Below are positions 16,369-25,450 of a stretch of 64,000 nucleotides of DNA, piece by piece. The position numbers and the translations under genes are program-made. The stretch is from Streptomyces tsukubensis. GTDB taxonomy: Bacteria; Actinomycetota; Actinomycetes; Streptomycetales; Streptomycetaceae. The stretch lies in the NCBI RefSeq assembly GCF_003932715.1, contig NZ_CP020700.1, positions 2,936,501 to 3,000,500 on the forward strand, in the 5' to 3' direction. The stretch's first letter is position 1. The number at the start of each line of letters is the position of its first letter. The notes under the pieces were generated by a model that was given only the letters and a program-made list of their open reading frames with translations, was not told the DNA's origin and did no database searches.

Positions 16369-18366
16369 GTGCGACGACCACCCACCGAATCCGGCAGACC
16401 GGTGCCGCAGCCGGGTCCCGGCCGTCCCGACCCCGGCGGTCGGCGCCGGCGGGACGGCGGAACGGCGGGAGCCGGGGTGGACCAGCCGACCATGGGGCTC
16501 TCCGTGGCGGGTCTGCGCGCCGCGGTCGCCGCCGCGGCCCCGGCGGGCGGTGAACCGGGCGGGCCCCGGCGGCCCGGCCGCCTCCCCGGGGTGGAGATAC
16601 CCGACCGCCGCACGCTGATCACCCTGGGCGGCCCGCTCGCCGTCGCCCTGCTGCTGTGGGCAATCGCGGTGGCGACCGTCGACGTCTCCGACCTCTCCGC
16701 CTTCGGCCTCACCAAGGAACTCCCGCTCGTCTACTGGCTGGGACTGGCCGTGCTGACGGGCGGCTTCTGGCACTGCGTCCGCGACCCCCTGCGCAGCAAC
16801 CTCTGGCCGCTGGCGTACACCGTCGGTCTGCTGGTCTTCGAACGCGCCACCCAGGCCGTGGTCTATCCGACGCCGCTGTACGCCTGGGCCTGGAAGCACG
16901 ACGCCGTCATCGAGCACCTGATCGACGCGGGGCGGCTCCAGCGCGGCCCCGAACTCGCCGAGATGGCCGTCTACGACCAGTGGCCCGGCTTCTTCGCCGC
17001 CCAGGCCGCGGTGGTCAAGCTGACCGGGGCCGAGAACGCGCTGGCGTTCATGGCCTGGTGGCCGCTGCTCTCCAGCCTGCTGATGGTGCTGCCGCTGCTG
17101 CTGATCTACCGCACCTTCACCCAGGACCGGCGGCTCGTCTGGACCGGCGTGTGGATCTTCTCCGTGGCGAACTGGGTGGGGCAGGACTACTTCTCGCCGC
17201 AGTCGATGGCGTTCCTGCTCTACCTGGGGGTGATCGCGGTGGCGCTGCGGCGGGCCGAGGCGCCCGCGCCGGGCCGCCGGGCCCGGCAGATCGTCTGGAC
17301 CGCGCTGCTGGTGCCGCTGATCGCCGCGATCGTGGTCTCCCACCAGCTCACCCCCGTGATGCTGGTGGTCAGCCTGGCGGCGCTGTGCGTGATGGGCCGC
17401 TACCGCGACTGGACCCTGGTGATCGTCCTGGTCCTGGTCTTCGCCGCCTGGAACCTCACCGCCTCGCTGCCGTTCCTCCGCGAGGCCGTGCCCGACATGA
17501 TCAAGTCCTTCGGCGATGTGAGCAGCAATCTGGAGCGGGGCTACGGTTCGGTGCCGACGGGCAGCGGGGCGCTCTTCGCCTCCTGGGCCGCGCGGATCCT
17601 GTCGGCGCTGGTGGTCCTGCTGGCCGCGGCCGGGGTCTTCCTCGGCGGAAAGCCGCTGCGGACCCGGGCCCGGCCGCTGCTGCTGCTCGCCGGGGTGCCG
17701 CCGCTGCTGGCGATCGCCAACGGCTACGGCAGCGAGATGATCTTCCGGGTGCTGATGTTCATGCTCCCGTTCCTGGCGTTCTTCGCGGCCGCGGCGCTGC
17801 TGCCGGTGACCCGGGCCGCCGGAACCTCCCGGGCCGCCGCGGGCGCCGACCGGCCGCGGCCCGCGACGGGCGTACGGTACGCGCTGGTCCCGGCCGTGGT
17901 GCTGACGGTGCTGACCGCGCTGTTCGTCCCGAGCTACATGGGCAAGGACCGGCTGAGCTACTTCCCGCCGGACGAGGTGAAGCTGGTCAAGGACCTGCTG
18001 CGGACGGCCCCGAAGGGCTCCATGGTGGTCGCGGCGCACCGCAACTACCCGGCCGCCTACGACCGGTACTGGGACGTGAGCCACTACTGGTTCCTCGACG
18101 ACGCCAGGTTCCACGTGGACCAGATCGTGAAGGAGCCGGCGAAGACGCTGGCGAGTGATATGTCCGGGGTCCGGGCGCCGGGTGAGGCGTACTTCCTGTA
18201 CACGCGCGCCCAGGTGGCGAACTCGGAGATGAACGGGCTGCTCACGGTCGAGCAGATGCAGAGCATCGAGAAGGACGTGGCGGCGTCGCCGCTGTTCGAG
18301 AAGGTCGCGAGCAACAGCGCCGGGGCCGTGTACCGGTTGAAGAGCTCGGCGGGGAGGGCGTCATGA
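16369..18366 (+). CDS. Polytopic membrane protein, probable glycan polymerase/glycosyltransferase
   Basis: The 665-aa product has about 80 Pro/Gly/Arg-rich residues, then around 12 hydrophobic segments (TLGGPLAVALLLWAIAVATV, LIAAIVVSHQLTPVMLVVSL, IFRVLMFMLPFLAFFAAAAL) and an extracytoplasmic C-terminal portion. Large loops with Trp- and Asp-containing stretches (AVYDQWPGFFAAQA, SVANWVGQDYFSPQS) recall GT-C or O-antigen polymerase-like proteins. Its place after a flippase supports a role in surface polysaccharide assembly. GTG 16369 is chosen by frame; an upstream GTG (16362) is out of frame. The stop overlaps the next ATG. Confidence 0.65.
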   Translation: MRRPPTESGRPVPQPGPGRPDPGGRRRRDGGTAGAGVDQPTMGLSVAGLRAAVAAAAPAGGEPGGPRRPGRLPGVEIPDRRTLITLGGPLAVALLLWAIAVATVDVSDLSAFGLTKELPLVYWLGLAVLTGGFWHCVRDPLRSNLWPLAYTVGLLVFERATQAVVYPTPLYAWAWKHDAVIEHLIDAGRLQRGPELAEMAVYDQWPGFFAAQAAVVKLTGAENALAFMAWWPLLSSLLMVLPLLLIYRTFTQDRRLVWTGVWIFSVANWVGQDYFSPQSMAFLLYLGVIAVALRRAEAPAPGRRARQIVWTALLVPLIAAIVVSHQLTPVMLVVSLAALCVMGRYRDWTLVIVLVLVFAAWNLTASLPFLREAVPDMIKSFGDVSSNLERGYGSVPTGSGALFASWAARILSALVVLLAAAGVFLGGKPLRTRARPLLLLAGVPPLLAIANGYGSEMIFRVLMFMLPFLAFFAAAALLPVTRAAGTSRAAAGADRPRPATGVRYALVPAVVLTVLTALFVPSYMGKDRLSYFPPDEVKLVKDLLRTAPKGSMVVAAHRNYPAAYDRYWDVSHYWFLDDARFHVDQIVKEPAKTLASDMSGVRAPGEAYFLYTRAQVANSEMNGLLTVEQMQSIEKDVAASPLFEKVASNSAGAVYRLKSSAGRAS

Positions 18367-20138
18367 GACCCGGCAACGGTTGGGACGACGAGGGCGACGG
18401 GGCGTCGCGGCGGCGGGATCAGGATCCGGATCGGGATCGGGATCGGGATCAGCGGTACGGCACGGGTGACGGCGACGGGGCGTCGCGACGCCCGGAGCGG
18501 GCCCCGGAGCGGGATCCGGGGCCGTACGGGACGGACGGAGGCGGCTGGTTCGCCTCCGGCGCCGGCGGCGGGCCCGAGGGCTCCGCCCGGTACGACGGTA
18601 CGGGTCCCGGGCCCGGAATCCTGCCGGTCCCGCCGCGCGCGCCCGGCCGCAGGCGCCGCCCGGAATCCGCGCCCGGGGTCGGCAGCGGCACCGGCACCGG
18701 CACCGGCACCGGAGAGACGCCCCGGGCCGACGGCCTGCCCGTGCCCGGATACGGCACCGGGGCCGGGACCGGGAACCTGCCGGGCACCGCGGCCTCGCCC
18801 GGCCGACGGCACCGTCCGGGGTCCCCGCCCGGTGACGCAGAGGTCTCCAGGACCACCGGCCCGCCCACACCCGCATACGACACCGGGGCCGGGGACCTGC
18901 CGGGCAACATGCCCGTGCCCGGGGACCAACCCGCAGCCGCATACAACACCGGGGACGGGGATCTGCCCGGCGCTACGGCCGCGCCCGGCCGACGGCGCCG
19001 TCCGGGGTCCCCGCCCGGGGCCGGGTCCGACGCCGGGGACCTGCCCGTGCCCGGCCCGGAGGCCCGGCCGCAGTTCGGTCCCGGGTCCTCACCCGGGTAC
19101 GGCGCCGGGGACGGAACCCCGGCCGACAGCCCGCGCGCACCCGGCCGCCGACGCCGCCCGGGGTCCCCGCCCGGTGACGCAGAGGTCTCCAGGACCACCG
19201 GCCCGCCCACACCCGCATACGGCACCGAAGCCGGAGACCTGCCGGGCAACATGCCCGCGCCCGGGGACCGGCCCGCAGCCGGATACAACACCGGGGACGG
19301 CAACCTGCCGGACACCACACCCGCGCCCGGCCGCCGACGCCGCCCGGGGTTCCCGCCCGGGGACGGGTCCGTCGCCGGGGACCTGCCCGGCCCCGAGGCC
19401 CGGCCGCAGTTCGGGTCCGGGCCCGCATCCGGCGACGGAACCCGGGCCGACAGCCCGTTCACGCCCGGCGCCGGGCCACGGCGGAACCGGCGTGCGGACC
19501 GCTTCGGCGCCGGGACCGGCGAGGTCCCCGTACCGCCGCCGTACACGCCCCCGGCACCCCCGGCGCCCCCCGTACCGCCCGTCTCTCCCCCGCCGGAGGC
19601 GACCCCGCGCCGCGCCCGCCGGGCCGCCCGCCCCGCGCCCCTGCCGGGTGAAGGGCCCGGCACGGCACCCTTCCCGGCGCCCGCCGCCGCCCCCCGCTCC
19701 CTCCCCCGGGAGTCCCCCGCCGTCCGGTTCGGGCCGGTCGCCGCCGGGCTCGTCGCCCTGCTCGCGACCCTCCTCCCGGACGGGAACCCGCTGCGCTGGC
19801 TGCCCGTCGTGCTGTTCCTCGTCGCCGGTCCCGGTATCGCCGTCCTCCGGGTCTGCGAGCCCCGGCTGCGCCGGGACAGCGCCGTCGGCCCCGAGGACGA
19901 CTGGGAGCACGGTTTCAGCCGCGACTCCGACCGGCTCGAACTGCTGATGCTCGCCGTGTTCCTGAGCGTCTCCCTGGTTGTGCTCGGCGCCACCGCGCTG
20001 ATCGCGCTGAAGTTCTTCAGCGGTACGGGTCTGCTGCTCCTCCTCACCGGCACCACCGCGGTCGCCGCCGCATGCCCGAGGCTTCCCGAGGGCAGACATC
20101 GGTACGAAACCCCCGCAACACCACCCCAGGAGGGGTGA
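18363..20138 (+). CDS. Repeat-rich disordered protein with C-terminal membrane helices
   Basis: The 591-aa product is unusual. About 450 N-terminal residues are disordered and dominated by Gly, Pro, Arg, Asp and Thr, with recurring phrases PGRRRRPGSPPG and AGDLPGNMP. The C-terminal 140 residues hold at least four hydrophobic helices (VAAGLVALLATLLPDG, WLPVVLFLVAGPGIAVL, LLMLAVFLSVSLVVLGATAL, GTGLLLLLTGTTAVAAA). The start is ATGA-coupled to the upstream membrane protein. No family is recognised. The membrane part may be the conserved functional module, with the N-terminus expanded by DNA repeats. Confidence 0.65.
   Translation: MRPGNGWDDEGDGASRRRDQDPDRDRDRDQRYGTGDGDGASRRPERAPERDPGPYGTDGGGWFASGAGGGPEGSARYDGTGPGPGILPVPPRAPGRRRRPESAPGVGSGTGTGTGTGETPRADGLPVPGYGTGAGTGNLPGTAASPGRRHRPGSPPGDAEVSRTTGPPTPAYDTGAGDLPGNMPVPGDQPAAAYNTGDGDLPGATAAPGRRRRPGSPPGAGSDAGDLPVPGPEARPQFGPGSSPGYGAGDGTPADSPRAPGRRRRPGSPPGDAEVSRTTGPPTPAYGTEAGDLPGNMPAPGDRPAAGYNTGDGNLPDTTPAPGRRRRPGFPPGDGSVAGDLPGPEARPQFGSGPASGDGTRADSPFTPGAGPRRNRRADRFGAGTGEVPVPPPYTPPAPPAPPVPPVSPPPEATPRRARRAARPAPLPGEGPGTAPFPAPAAAPRSLPRESPAVRFGPVAAGLVALLATLLPDGNPLRWLPVVLFLVAGPGIAVLRVCEPRLRRDSAVGPEDDWEHGFSRDSDRLELLMLAVFLSVSLVVLGATALIALKFFSGTGLLLLLTGTTAVAAACPRLPEGRHRYETPATPPQEG
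18801..19484 (+). repeat. Two tandem copies of a 342-bp coding repeat
   Basis: GGTGACGCAGAGGTCTCC occurs at 18831 and again at 19173, exactly 342 bp (114 codons) apart, with long matching flanks. The period is a multiple of three, so frame is kept. It accounts for much of the disordered region. Confidence 0.8.
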
Positions 20139-20193
20139 ATCCGCCCCGGCAGGGGCGGCCCGGACACCGAGGGAAGGCCGATCAGCGCACGTG

Positions 20194-21231
20194 ATGAACC
20201 ACGGAAGGCTGTGGGCACTGTCCACAGCCCTCGTGGGGGCTCTGCTCCTGGGCTTCGTCGCCCTGGAGGACACCACCCCGCGCACCGACGCCCGCCCGTC
20301 CCCCGATGCCCCCGAATGCCGGGTGACGGCGAAGCTGGTGCCGCCGTGCGGTGCCTGGTTCGGGGCGTACGTCCGGCACGAGAAGCCGGATCTTGAGGAG
20401 AAGGTCCTCGCCTACGAGAAGCGGATCGGCCGCAAGCTGGACATCGTGTACGCGTACCACGACATGTCCACGGACGATCTCGAAGGGCAGCTGGTCACCG
20501 AGCAGGAGCGGAAGGTCGGGCAGGAGCGGATGCTGCTGCTGTCCTGGGAGAGCAAATGGTGGGGCGGTACGGACGCCCAGCAGCCGCGCTGGACCGATAT
20601 CGCCTCCGGCGCGTTCGACGAGAGCGTGATCGACGTCCAGGCGCGGCGCATCAAGGAGTACGGGAAGCCGCTGTTCCTCTCCTTCGATCTGGAGATGGAC
20701 ACCCGGATCCCCGACGACGGCACCCCGGAGGAGTTCACGGCCGCCTGGCGGCACATCCACGACCGGTTCCGGGAGCTGGGGGTCACCAATGTGGTGTGGA
20801 CCTGGACCGTCACCGGCTATCCGGGCTACAACGAGCTGGTCCCGAAGCTGTATCCGGGGGACGCGTACGTCGATTGGATCGCGTACAACCGCTACAACTA
20901 CTACCGGTGCCACGACACCGATTGGGTCTCCTTCGGGGAGACCCAGCGCGATGTCCACCGGTGGATCCGGGAGAACATCTCGGACCGCAAACCGCTGATG
21001 CTCTCCGAGTTCGGCTCGGCGGACGATCCGTCGCGGCCGGACCGGCAGGCCGAGTGGTACGCGGAGGTCCCGTCGGTGGTGAAGGAGCTGGACGGGGTGC
21101 ACGCCGCGCTCCAGTGGAACTGGCGCGACCCCGGCCCGTACTGCGATCTCTCCCTGGCCCGTGACTCGTCCTGGAAGAGCCTGGGCGACGCCGTCGCGGA
21201 CCCGTTCTTCCGGCAGAACCGCCCCTGGTAA
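20194..21231 (+). CDS. Secreted glycoside hydrolase (GH26-like)
   Basis: The product has an N-terminal signal peptide or anchor (LWALSTALVGALLLGFVAL) and a TIM-barrel-like glycosidase domain. Candidate catalytic acids are Glu in LSFDLEMDTR and Glu in MLSEFGSAD, which match the acid/base and nucleophile positions of GH26/GH-A enzymes. VVWTWTVTGYPG and WIAYNRYNYY look like substrate-binding strands. A GTG at 20191 is an equally possible start. It is the last plus-strand gene of the polysaccharide locus and may trim the polymer. Confidence 0.75.
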   Translation: MNHGRLWALSTALVGALLLGFVALEDTTPRTDARPSPDAPECRVTAKLVPPCGAWFGAYVRHEKPDLEEKVLAYEKRIGRKLDIVYAYHDMSTDDLEGQLVTEQERKVGQERMLLLSWESKWWGGTDAQQPRWTDIASGAFDESVIDVQARRIKEYGKPLFLSFDLEMDTRIPDDGTPEEFTAAWRHIHDRFRELGVTNVVWTWTVTGYPGYNELVPKLYPGDAYVDWIAYNRYNYYRCHDTDWVSFGETQRDVHRWIRENISDRKPLMLSEFGSADDPSRPDRQAEWYAEVPSVVKELDGVHAALQWNWRDPGPYCDLSLARDSSWKSLGDAVADPFFRQNRPW

Positions 21232-21251
21232 AGCCACCGGGCCGCTGGGCC

Positions 21252-22067
21252 TCAGCCCGCGAAGACCGGTCCGCGGACGGCCGCCCTGGCCCGCCGGTAC
21301 CAGCGCCAGCCGGCCGTTTTGAACGATTCGGGGAACGGCGCCACCGGCACCCCGGTCCCGGCGAGCCACGCCTCGACGTCGGCGACCGTATGCGTCCGGC
21401 GCACGATCAGCCGGGCGATGCGGTAGGTGTCGTCGGTCTGGGAGCTGAGCGCGTGCCGGACGGCGACCGCGGAGGTGTAGCCCGCGCGCAGGGCGGCCTT
21501 CCGCACCCCCCGGCTGCTGTAGCCGTGCGGATAGGCGAGATGGGTCACCTCGTGCCCGAGGAGGTCCTCCAGCACCGCGCGCGGTTCCCGCAGTTCGCGT
21601 TCGAGGGCGTCCCGGCGCAGGGTGTCGAGCTGGGGGTGGGTGACGGTGTGGGTGCCGATCTCCATGCCGTACTGCTCCAGGAGCGGCACCTGGTCGAGGG
21701 TCATCATCGGCGCGGGCGGCAGCAGGCTCCGGCCGCCGGGGGTGATCGCGCCCGTCGTCAGATAGGCCGTGGAGGGCAGGGAGCGCTCCGCGAGCGCTTC
21801 GGCCGTCGGCCCGGGCAGATCGGCGAAGCCGTCGTCGATGGTGAGGATGACCGGCCGTTCGGGCAGCGGCGCGCCGGCGGTGAGGTGGGCCACGAACGTG
21901 CCGACGGTCACCGGGGTCCGCCCGGAGGCCACGACGGCGTCGAGTTGGGCGGTGAACTCCCGGGGCGTGACGGTGAACTCGGCGATCCACGCCGGGGGGT
22001 CGTCCATGACGGCGTGGTACAGCAGGACCGGAATATACGGTCTGCCCGGCGTCGTCGGGTCGTTCAT
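21252..22067 (-). CDS. Polysaccharide deacetylase (CE4 family)
   Basis: The 271-aa NodB-homology protein shows motif 1 TIDDGFAD (catalytic Asp and metal Asp), motif 2 GTHTVTHPQL (metal-binding His pair) and motif 3 AYPHGYSSR. There is no obvious signal peptide. ATG 22067 has AAGGAG upstream and is ATGA-coupled to the GT2 gene. It probably removes acetyl groups from a glycan made by this locus. Confidence 0.85.
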   Translation of the reverse strand: MNDPTTPGRPYIPVLLYHAVMDDPPAWIAEFTVTPREFTAQLDAVVASGRTPVTVGTFVAHLTAGAPLPERPVILTIDDGFADLPGPTAEALAERSLPSTAYLTTGAITPGGRSLLPPAPMMTLDQVPLLEQYGMEIGTHTVTHPQLDTLRRDALERELREPRAVLEDLLGHEVTHLAYPHGYSSRGVRKAALRAGYTSAVAVRHALSSQTDDTYRIARLIVRRTHTVADVEAWLAGTGVPVAPFPESFKTAGWRWYRRARAAVRGPVFAG

Positions 22068-23863
22068 GGCTGCTCCTTGCCCCGTGGCTCCCACGGCGGC
22101 CGTACGCCCCGCACCCTGCGGCGCGCCCTGGCATAGCCGAGGGGTCCGGCGAGCATGCCCCGCCGCTCCAGCTTCGACAGCTGCCGTGGCCACGGATAGT
22201 CGTGCGTGCCGTGCGCCCCGGGCACGGCCCCGGCGCCGGAATCCCGGTGCGGACGCGGCTGGGTGTCCGCGGGTACGGAGTCCCGGTGTGCCGTGATCGT
22301 ACGGGCGTGGGCCAGGCCGCGGGGCAGTTTGCGCAGCAGCGACGGCAGCAGGGAGGGGTGCCGGACCAGCAGGGCGGTCAGATAGGCGGTGAGCCCGGCG
22401 CCGTAGCCGTACGCCTGGTTCGTCAGGTCCTGCCAGGTCTCGCGGTGGTGGTGCCAGACCAGTGCCTCGGGGCTGTAGCGCAGCCGGTGGCCTGCGGCGA
22501 GGACGCTGACGAAGGCGTAGAGGTCGTCGCCGCCGCGGGCGGGGGTGCCGGTGCCGGTGGCCGGGTCGAAGCCCCCGGCGGCGCGCAGGGCGGCGGCGCG
22601 GAAGGCCATGTTGGCGCCGGAGCCGAAGCTGCCCGCGGTGAACGGGAACAGCGGTTCGTCGGCGGGCGGAAGCGCCGGATCGTACGTCTTGGCCGCGAAG
22701 CCCTTGGCGAAGCCGCCGTGGCTCTCCAGCAGGATCTGGGCGGGGGTGCCGAGCAGGGCGGGGAGGATCAGGCCGGTGGTGCAGCCGAGCCGGGGGTCGT
22801 CGGCGAAGGGCCGGGTGAGCGCGGTCAGCCACTGCGGATCGGCGATGACGTCGTCGTCGGTGAAGGCGACGATCTCGCCGTCGGCGGCGGCCACGCCCCG
22901 GTTGTGGGCGATCGCGAGTCCGGGCACGGGCTCGGTGACGTACCGCACGGGCACGTCCCGGTGCGCGTACTTCTCGACCAGATCCCGGGTCGCGGTGGTC
23001 GCGGGCGCGTTGTCGACGACGACGATCTCGTAGTCGGGGTGGTCCTGTTCGAGGAGGGAGTCGAGGGCCCGGGCGAGCTGGTCGGCGCGTTCCCGGGTGG
23101 CGACGACGACGCTGGTACGGGGCGGGGTGCCGGTGGCGTCCGGGGCGGCGGGCAGTCCGGTGCGGGCGAGCCGGGCGCGGGCATGGGCAGCGACGGCGTC
23201 GGCGGGGTTCTTGCCCGCGGGGACCGTGCAGACCACGGTGGCGACGGGCCTGCCGTGCACCCGGACCAGGGCGTAGACGTCGTCGCCGCTCTCGATGGGC
23301 ACGGCGGGCGGCAGGGCGGGCCCGAAGGAGACGACCTCGCCGTCGGGTCCGGCCAGGTCGAGCTGGGCGACCCGGATCGGGGTCGGCGGTGCGGGCGCGG
23401 CGGGGGCGGCAGGCGGCGGGGGCTGGGGTGTCACGGGTGCGGGTTCTTTCTTCGGTTTCTTCGGTACGGGGCCGCTCGGCGCGGCGGGGTGTCCTGCGGA
23501 CGGCTCCGGGGGTACGGCGGCGGGGCCGGGTGGTCCCGGTCCGTCGTCCGACGGACCCGGCTCGGACCGCGCCCGGGCGGTTCGGCCTCCGGTCCCGAGT
23601 GACGCCTCCGGGGCGGAATCCCGGGCCGGTCCCGGGCCGGAATCCCCGGCCCGGTTCCAGGGCTCCGGCCCCGGCGGCATCGACCGGCGCGCAGCGTCCG
23701 GTCCCTGCCCCGGGGACCGGACCACAGGTCCCGGACCGGGATCCGGGCCGGACGGCCCGCCGGCCGGAGGGCGGCCGCCGCCCCGGGCGCCCGGGCGGGA
23801 CCCGGCCCGCCCCGGACCGAGGCCCGGCCCGGCATCCGGCGGGACCATATGCGTCGGTCTCAT
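22064..23863 (-). CDS. Family 2 glycosyltransferase with long disordered N-terminus
   Basis: In the 599-aa product the first 150 or so residues are Pro/Gly-rich. The GT2 (GT-A) domain then begins at about residue 250 (TSVVVATRERADQLARALDS, EIVVVDNAP). It has the DxD-type FTDDDVIADP, an acceptor region FPFTAGSFGSGANMAFR and a GGDDLYAF catalytic-base segment. No membrane helices are obvious. It is the middle gene of a three-gene minus-strand operon (acetyltransferase, GT2, deacetylase). Confidence 0.85.
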   Translation of the reverse strand: MRPTHMVPPDAGPGLGPGRAGSRPGARGGGRPPAGGPSGPDPGPGPVVRSPGQGPDAARRSMPPGPEPWNRAGDSGPGPARDSAPEASLGTGGRTARARSEPGPSDDGPGPPGPAAVPPEPSAGHPAAPSGPVPKKPKKEPAPVTPQPPPPAAPAAPAPPTPIRVAQLDLAGPDGEVVSFGPALPPAVPIESGDDVYALVRVHGRPVATVVCTVPAGKNPADAVAAHARARLARTGLPAAPDATGTPPRTSVVVATRERADQLARALDSLLEQDHPDYEIVVVDNAPATTATRDLVEKYAHRDVPVRYVTEPVPGLAIAHNRGVAAADGEIVAFTDDDVIADPQWLTALTRPFADDPRLGCTTGLILPALLGTPAQILLESHGGFAKGFAAKTYDPALPPADEPLFPFTAGSFGSGANMAFRAAALRAAGGFDPATGTGTPARGGDDLYAFVSVLAAGHRLRYSPEALVWHHHRETWQDLTNQAYGYGAGLTAYLTALLVRHPSLLPSLLRKLPRGLAHARTITAHRDSVPADTQPRPHRDSGAGAVPGAHGTHDYPWPRQLSKLERRGMLAGPLGYARARRRVRGVRPPWEPRGKEQP

Positions 23864-23879
23864 CCCCCTGGCCTCCGCG

Positions 23880-25049
23880 TCAGCGGCCCGCGCGGCCCGC
23901 GCGGAGCTTCCCGAGGCCGTTCAGCGTGCGCTGTGCCTGCGCCGCGAGCTTCGGGCGTTCGCGGACGAAGCCGTGGGCGCGGCGCGGCGGCTCGCGCAGC
24001 AGCCAGTGCAGCGCGGCCCCGGGCCCCGGCCGCAGTACCGCGCCCTCGTGGACCCGGAGTTCCCCGGTGTGCAGCGAATCCTTGTACTCCGCGTCGCCGC
24101 GCCCCAGGTCGAGCAGGCCGATCCCGGCCGCCGCCGCGCCCTCCGCCATCCGCAGATGCAGCACCAGGCCCGGCGAGTACTTGGCGAACGCCGGGTCGTA
24201 GGAGGGGAACCAGCAGGCGAGGAGGGTTTCGGAGCGGAGGCCGAAGTGCGCGGCGACCGGGCGGTCGGCCACGTACAGCACGGACAGCACTCCGGAGCAG
24301 CCCGGATCGTCGGAGGCGTGCAGCCGCCGGACGAGTTCGGCGATCCACTCCCTGGCGAAGCGGTCGCCGCGGCCGGTGCGGCGGTACTGCGCGGACTTCC
24401 ACTCCATGAGCGTCGCCAGCGCCGCCGGGTCGCGTTCGTCGAAGACGAAGCGGACCTCCCCGGCCTGCCGGGCGAGTCTGCGCTCCTTGGCGAGGGTGGT
24501 TTTGAGGAACTTCGGCGCCCGGACCCGCAGCACGTCCTCGTAGGCCGGATAGCCGCCGGAGACGTCGATCACCGGCGAGCGAAAGGATTCGGCAGCGGGA
24601 CCGGAACCGGCGGGGACGAACAGCTCCTGGCCGTCCTCCAGATTGTCGAACTCGAACACCGAGAGCCCGCAGGCGGCGAGCAGCTCGCGGCCGGTGAGCC
24701 CGAGACCGGGGGCGAGCACCGCGCCCTGGCAGTCGGAGACGCCGAGGCCGACGGCCCGGCCGCGGCCGAACGCGGAGCGTTCGAAGGGCAGGAACCCCAC
24801 GGGTTCGGCCGCTTCGCCGTCTCTCCACAGAACCGCCACGCGGGTCTCCGGCCGGACCCGGCCGACGGCCAGGGTGAACCCCGGCTCCATGAAGGGACTG
24901 GCGGGCGCCCCTTCGGCGATCATGGCCCGGCGCAGTGCCCGCCAGGCCTCCAGTTCGCGCTCACCCAGCTCGGCGGGTGTCACTATCCGGACACGGACAC
25001 CACGCGCGGTTCCGGTGGCGGTTGCGCCCGGCGCGTCGACGAGGCTCAT
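23880..25049 (-). CDS. CelD/BcsL-type GNAT acyltransferase
   Basis: The 389-aa protein belongs to the GNAT_CelD group: central KFLKTTLAKERRLARQAG, then the acyl-CoA-binding region VLYVADRPVAAHFGLRS and LLDLGRGDAEYKDSLHTG. Such proteins occur in cellulose and exopolysaccharide loci, where they acylate a sugar or lipid-linked intermediate. It is the first gene of the minus-strand operon, with 16 nt to the GT2 gene. A 400-nt divergent region separates it from the conservon. Confidence 0.8.
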   Translation of the reverse strand: MSLVDAPGATATGTARGVRVRIVTPAELGERELEAWRALRRAMIAEGAPASPFMEPGFTLAVGRVRPETRVAVLWRDGEAAEPVGFLPFERSAFGRGRAVGLGVSDCQGAVLAPGLGLTGRELLAACGLSVFEFDNLEDGQELFVPAGSGPAAESFRSPVIDVSGGYPAYEDVLRVRAPKFLKTTLAKERRLARQAGEVRFVFDERDPAALATLMEWKSAQYRRTGRGDRFAREWIAELVRRLHASDDPGCSGVLSVLYVADRPVAAHFGLRSETLLACWFPSYDPAFAKYSPGLVLHLRMAEGAAAAGIGLLDLGRGDAEYKDSLHTGELRVHEGAVLRPGPGAALHWLLREPPRRAHGFVRERPKLAAQAQRTLNGLGKLRAGRAGR

Positions 25050-25450
25050 CGGACCCCCGGCCTCCCCTGAGTTCTCCCGGGACAGGACGGTACCGGGCCA
25101 TTGCCGACAGGATAGACAGCCCCGGCGAGGTGTGCCGTTGCTGTGAAGACTTGGGGAGGACGTTACCCCCGGGAAGTCCGTTTCCTCCCCGGGGTGGGGA
25201 ACGAGCGCGCCCCGGCTTGACCAACTGATATTCGAACACGGTCGGTTGATCGTAGGATTCTTACGCTTCCGTCCCCCTGCGGGAGTCCGACGTGTCCGGG
25301 AAGGACTCTGTCTCCAGTGACCTCTTCAGCGCTCGTCGCCCATATACGTCAGATACACCAGATGCGCCAGATGCGTCCGGCATTCTCCGCGTCCGCACCG
25401 CTTTGCAGTCATGTACCCGGCTTCATGGATTCACCGGCGCCGGGCCGCAG

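Noticed and set aside
13695..18114. Very long minus-strand ORFs opposite the flippase and membrane protein genes
   Set aside because: Low-complexity Arg/Gly/Gln readings with no motif. The plus strand encodes clear membrane proteins.
25292..25450. Upstream GTG start for CvnA
   Set aside because: A GGGAG site is present, but the added codons lack the GC3 bias of the gene and contain no conserved feature.
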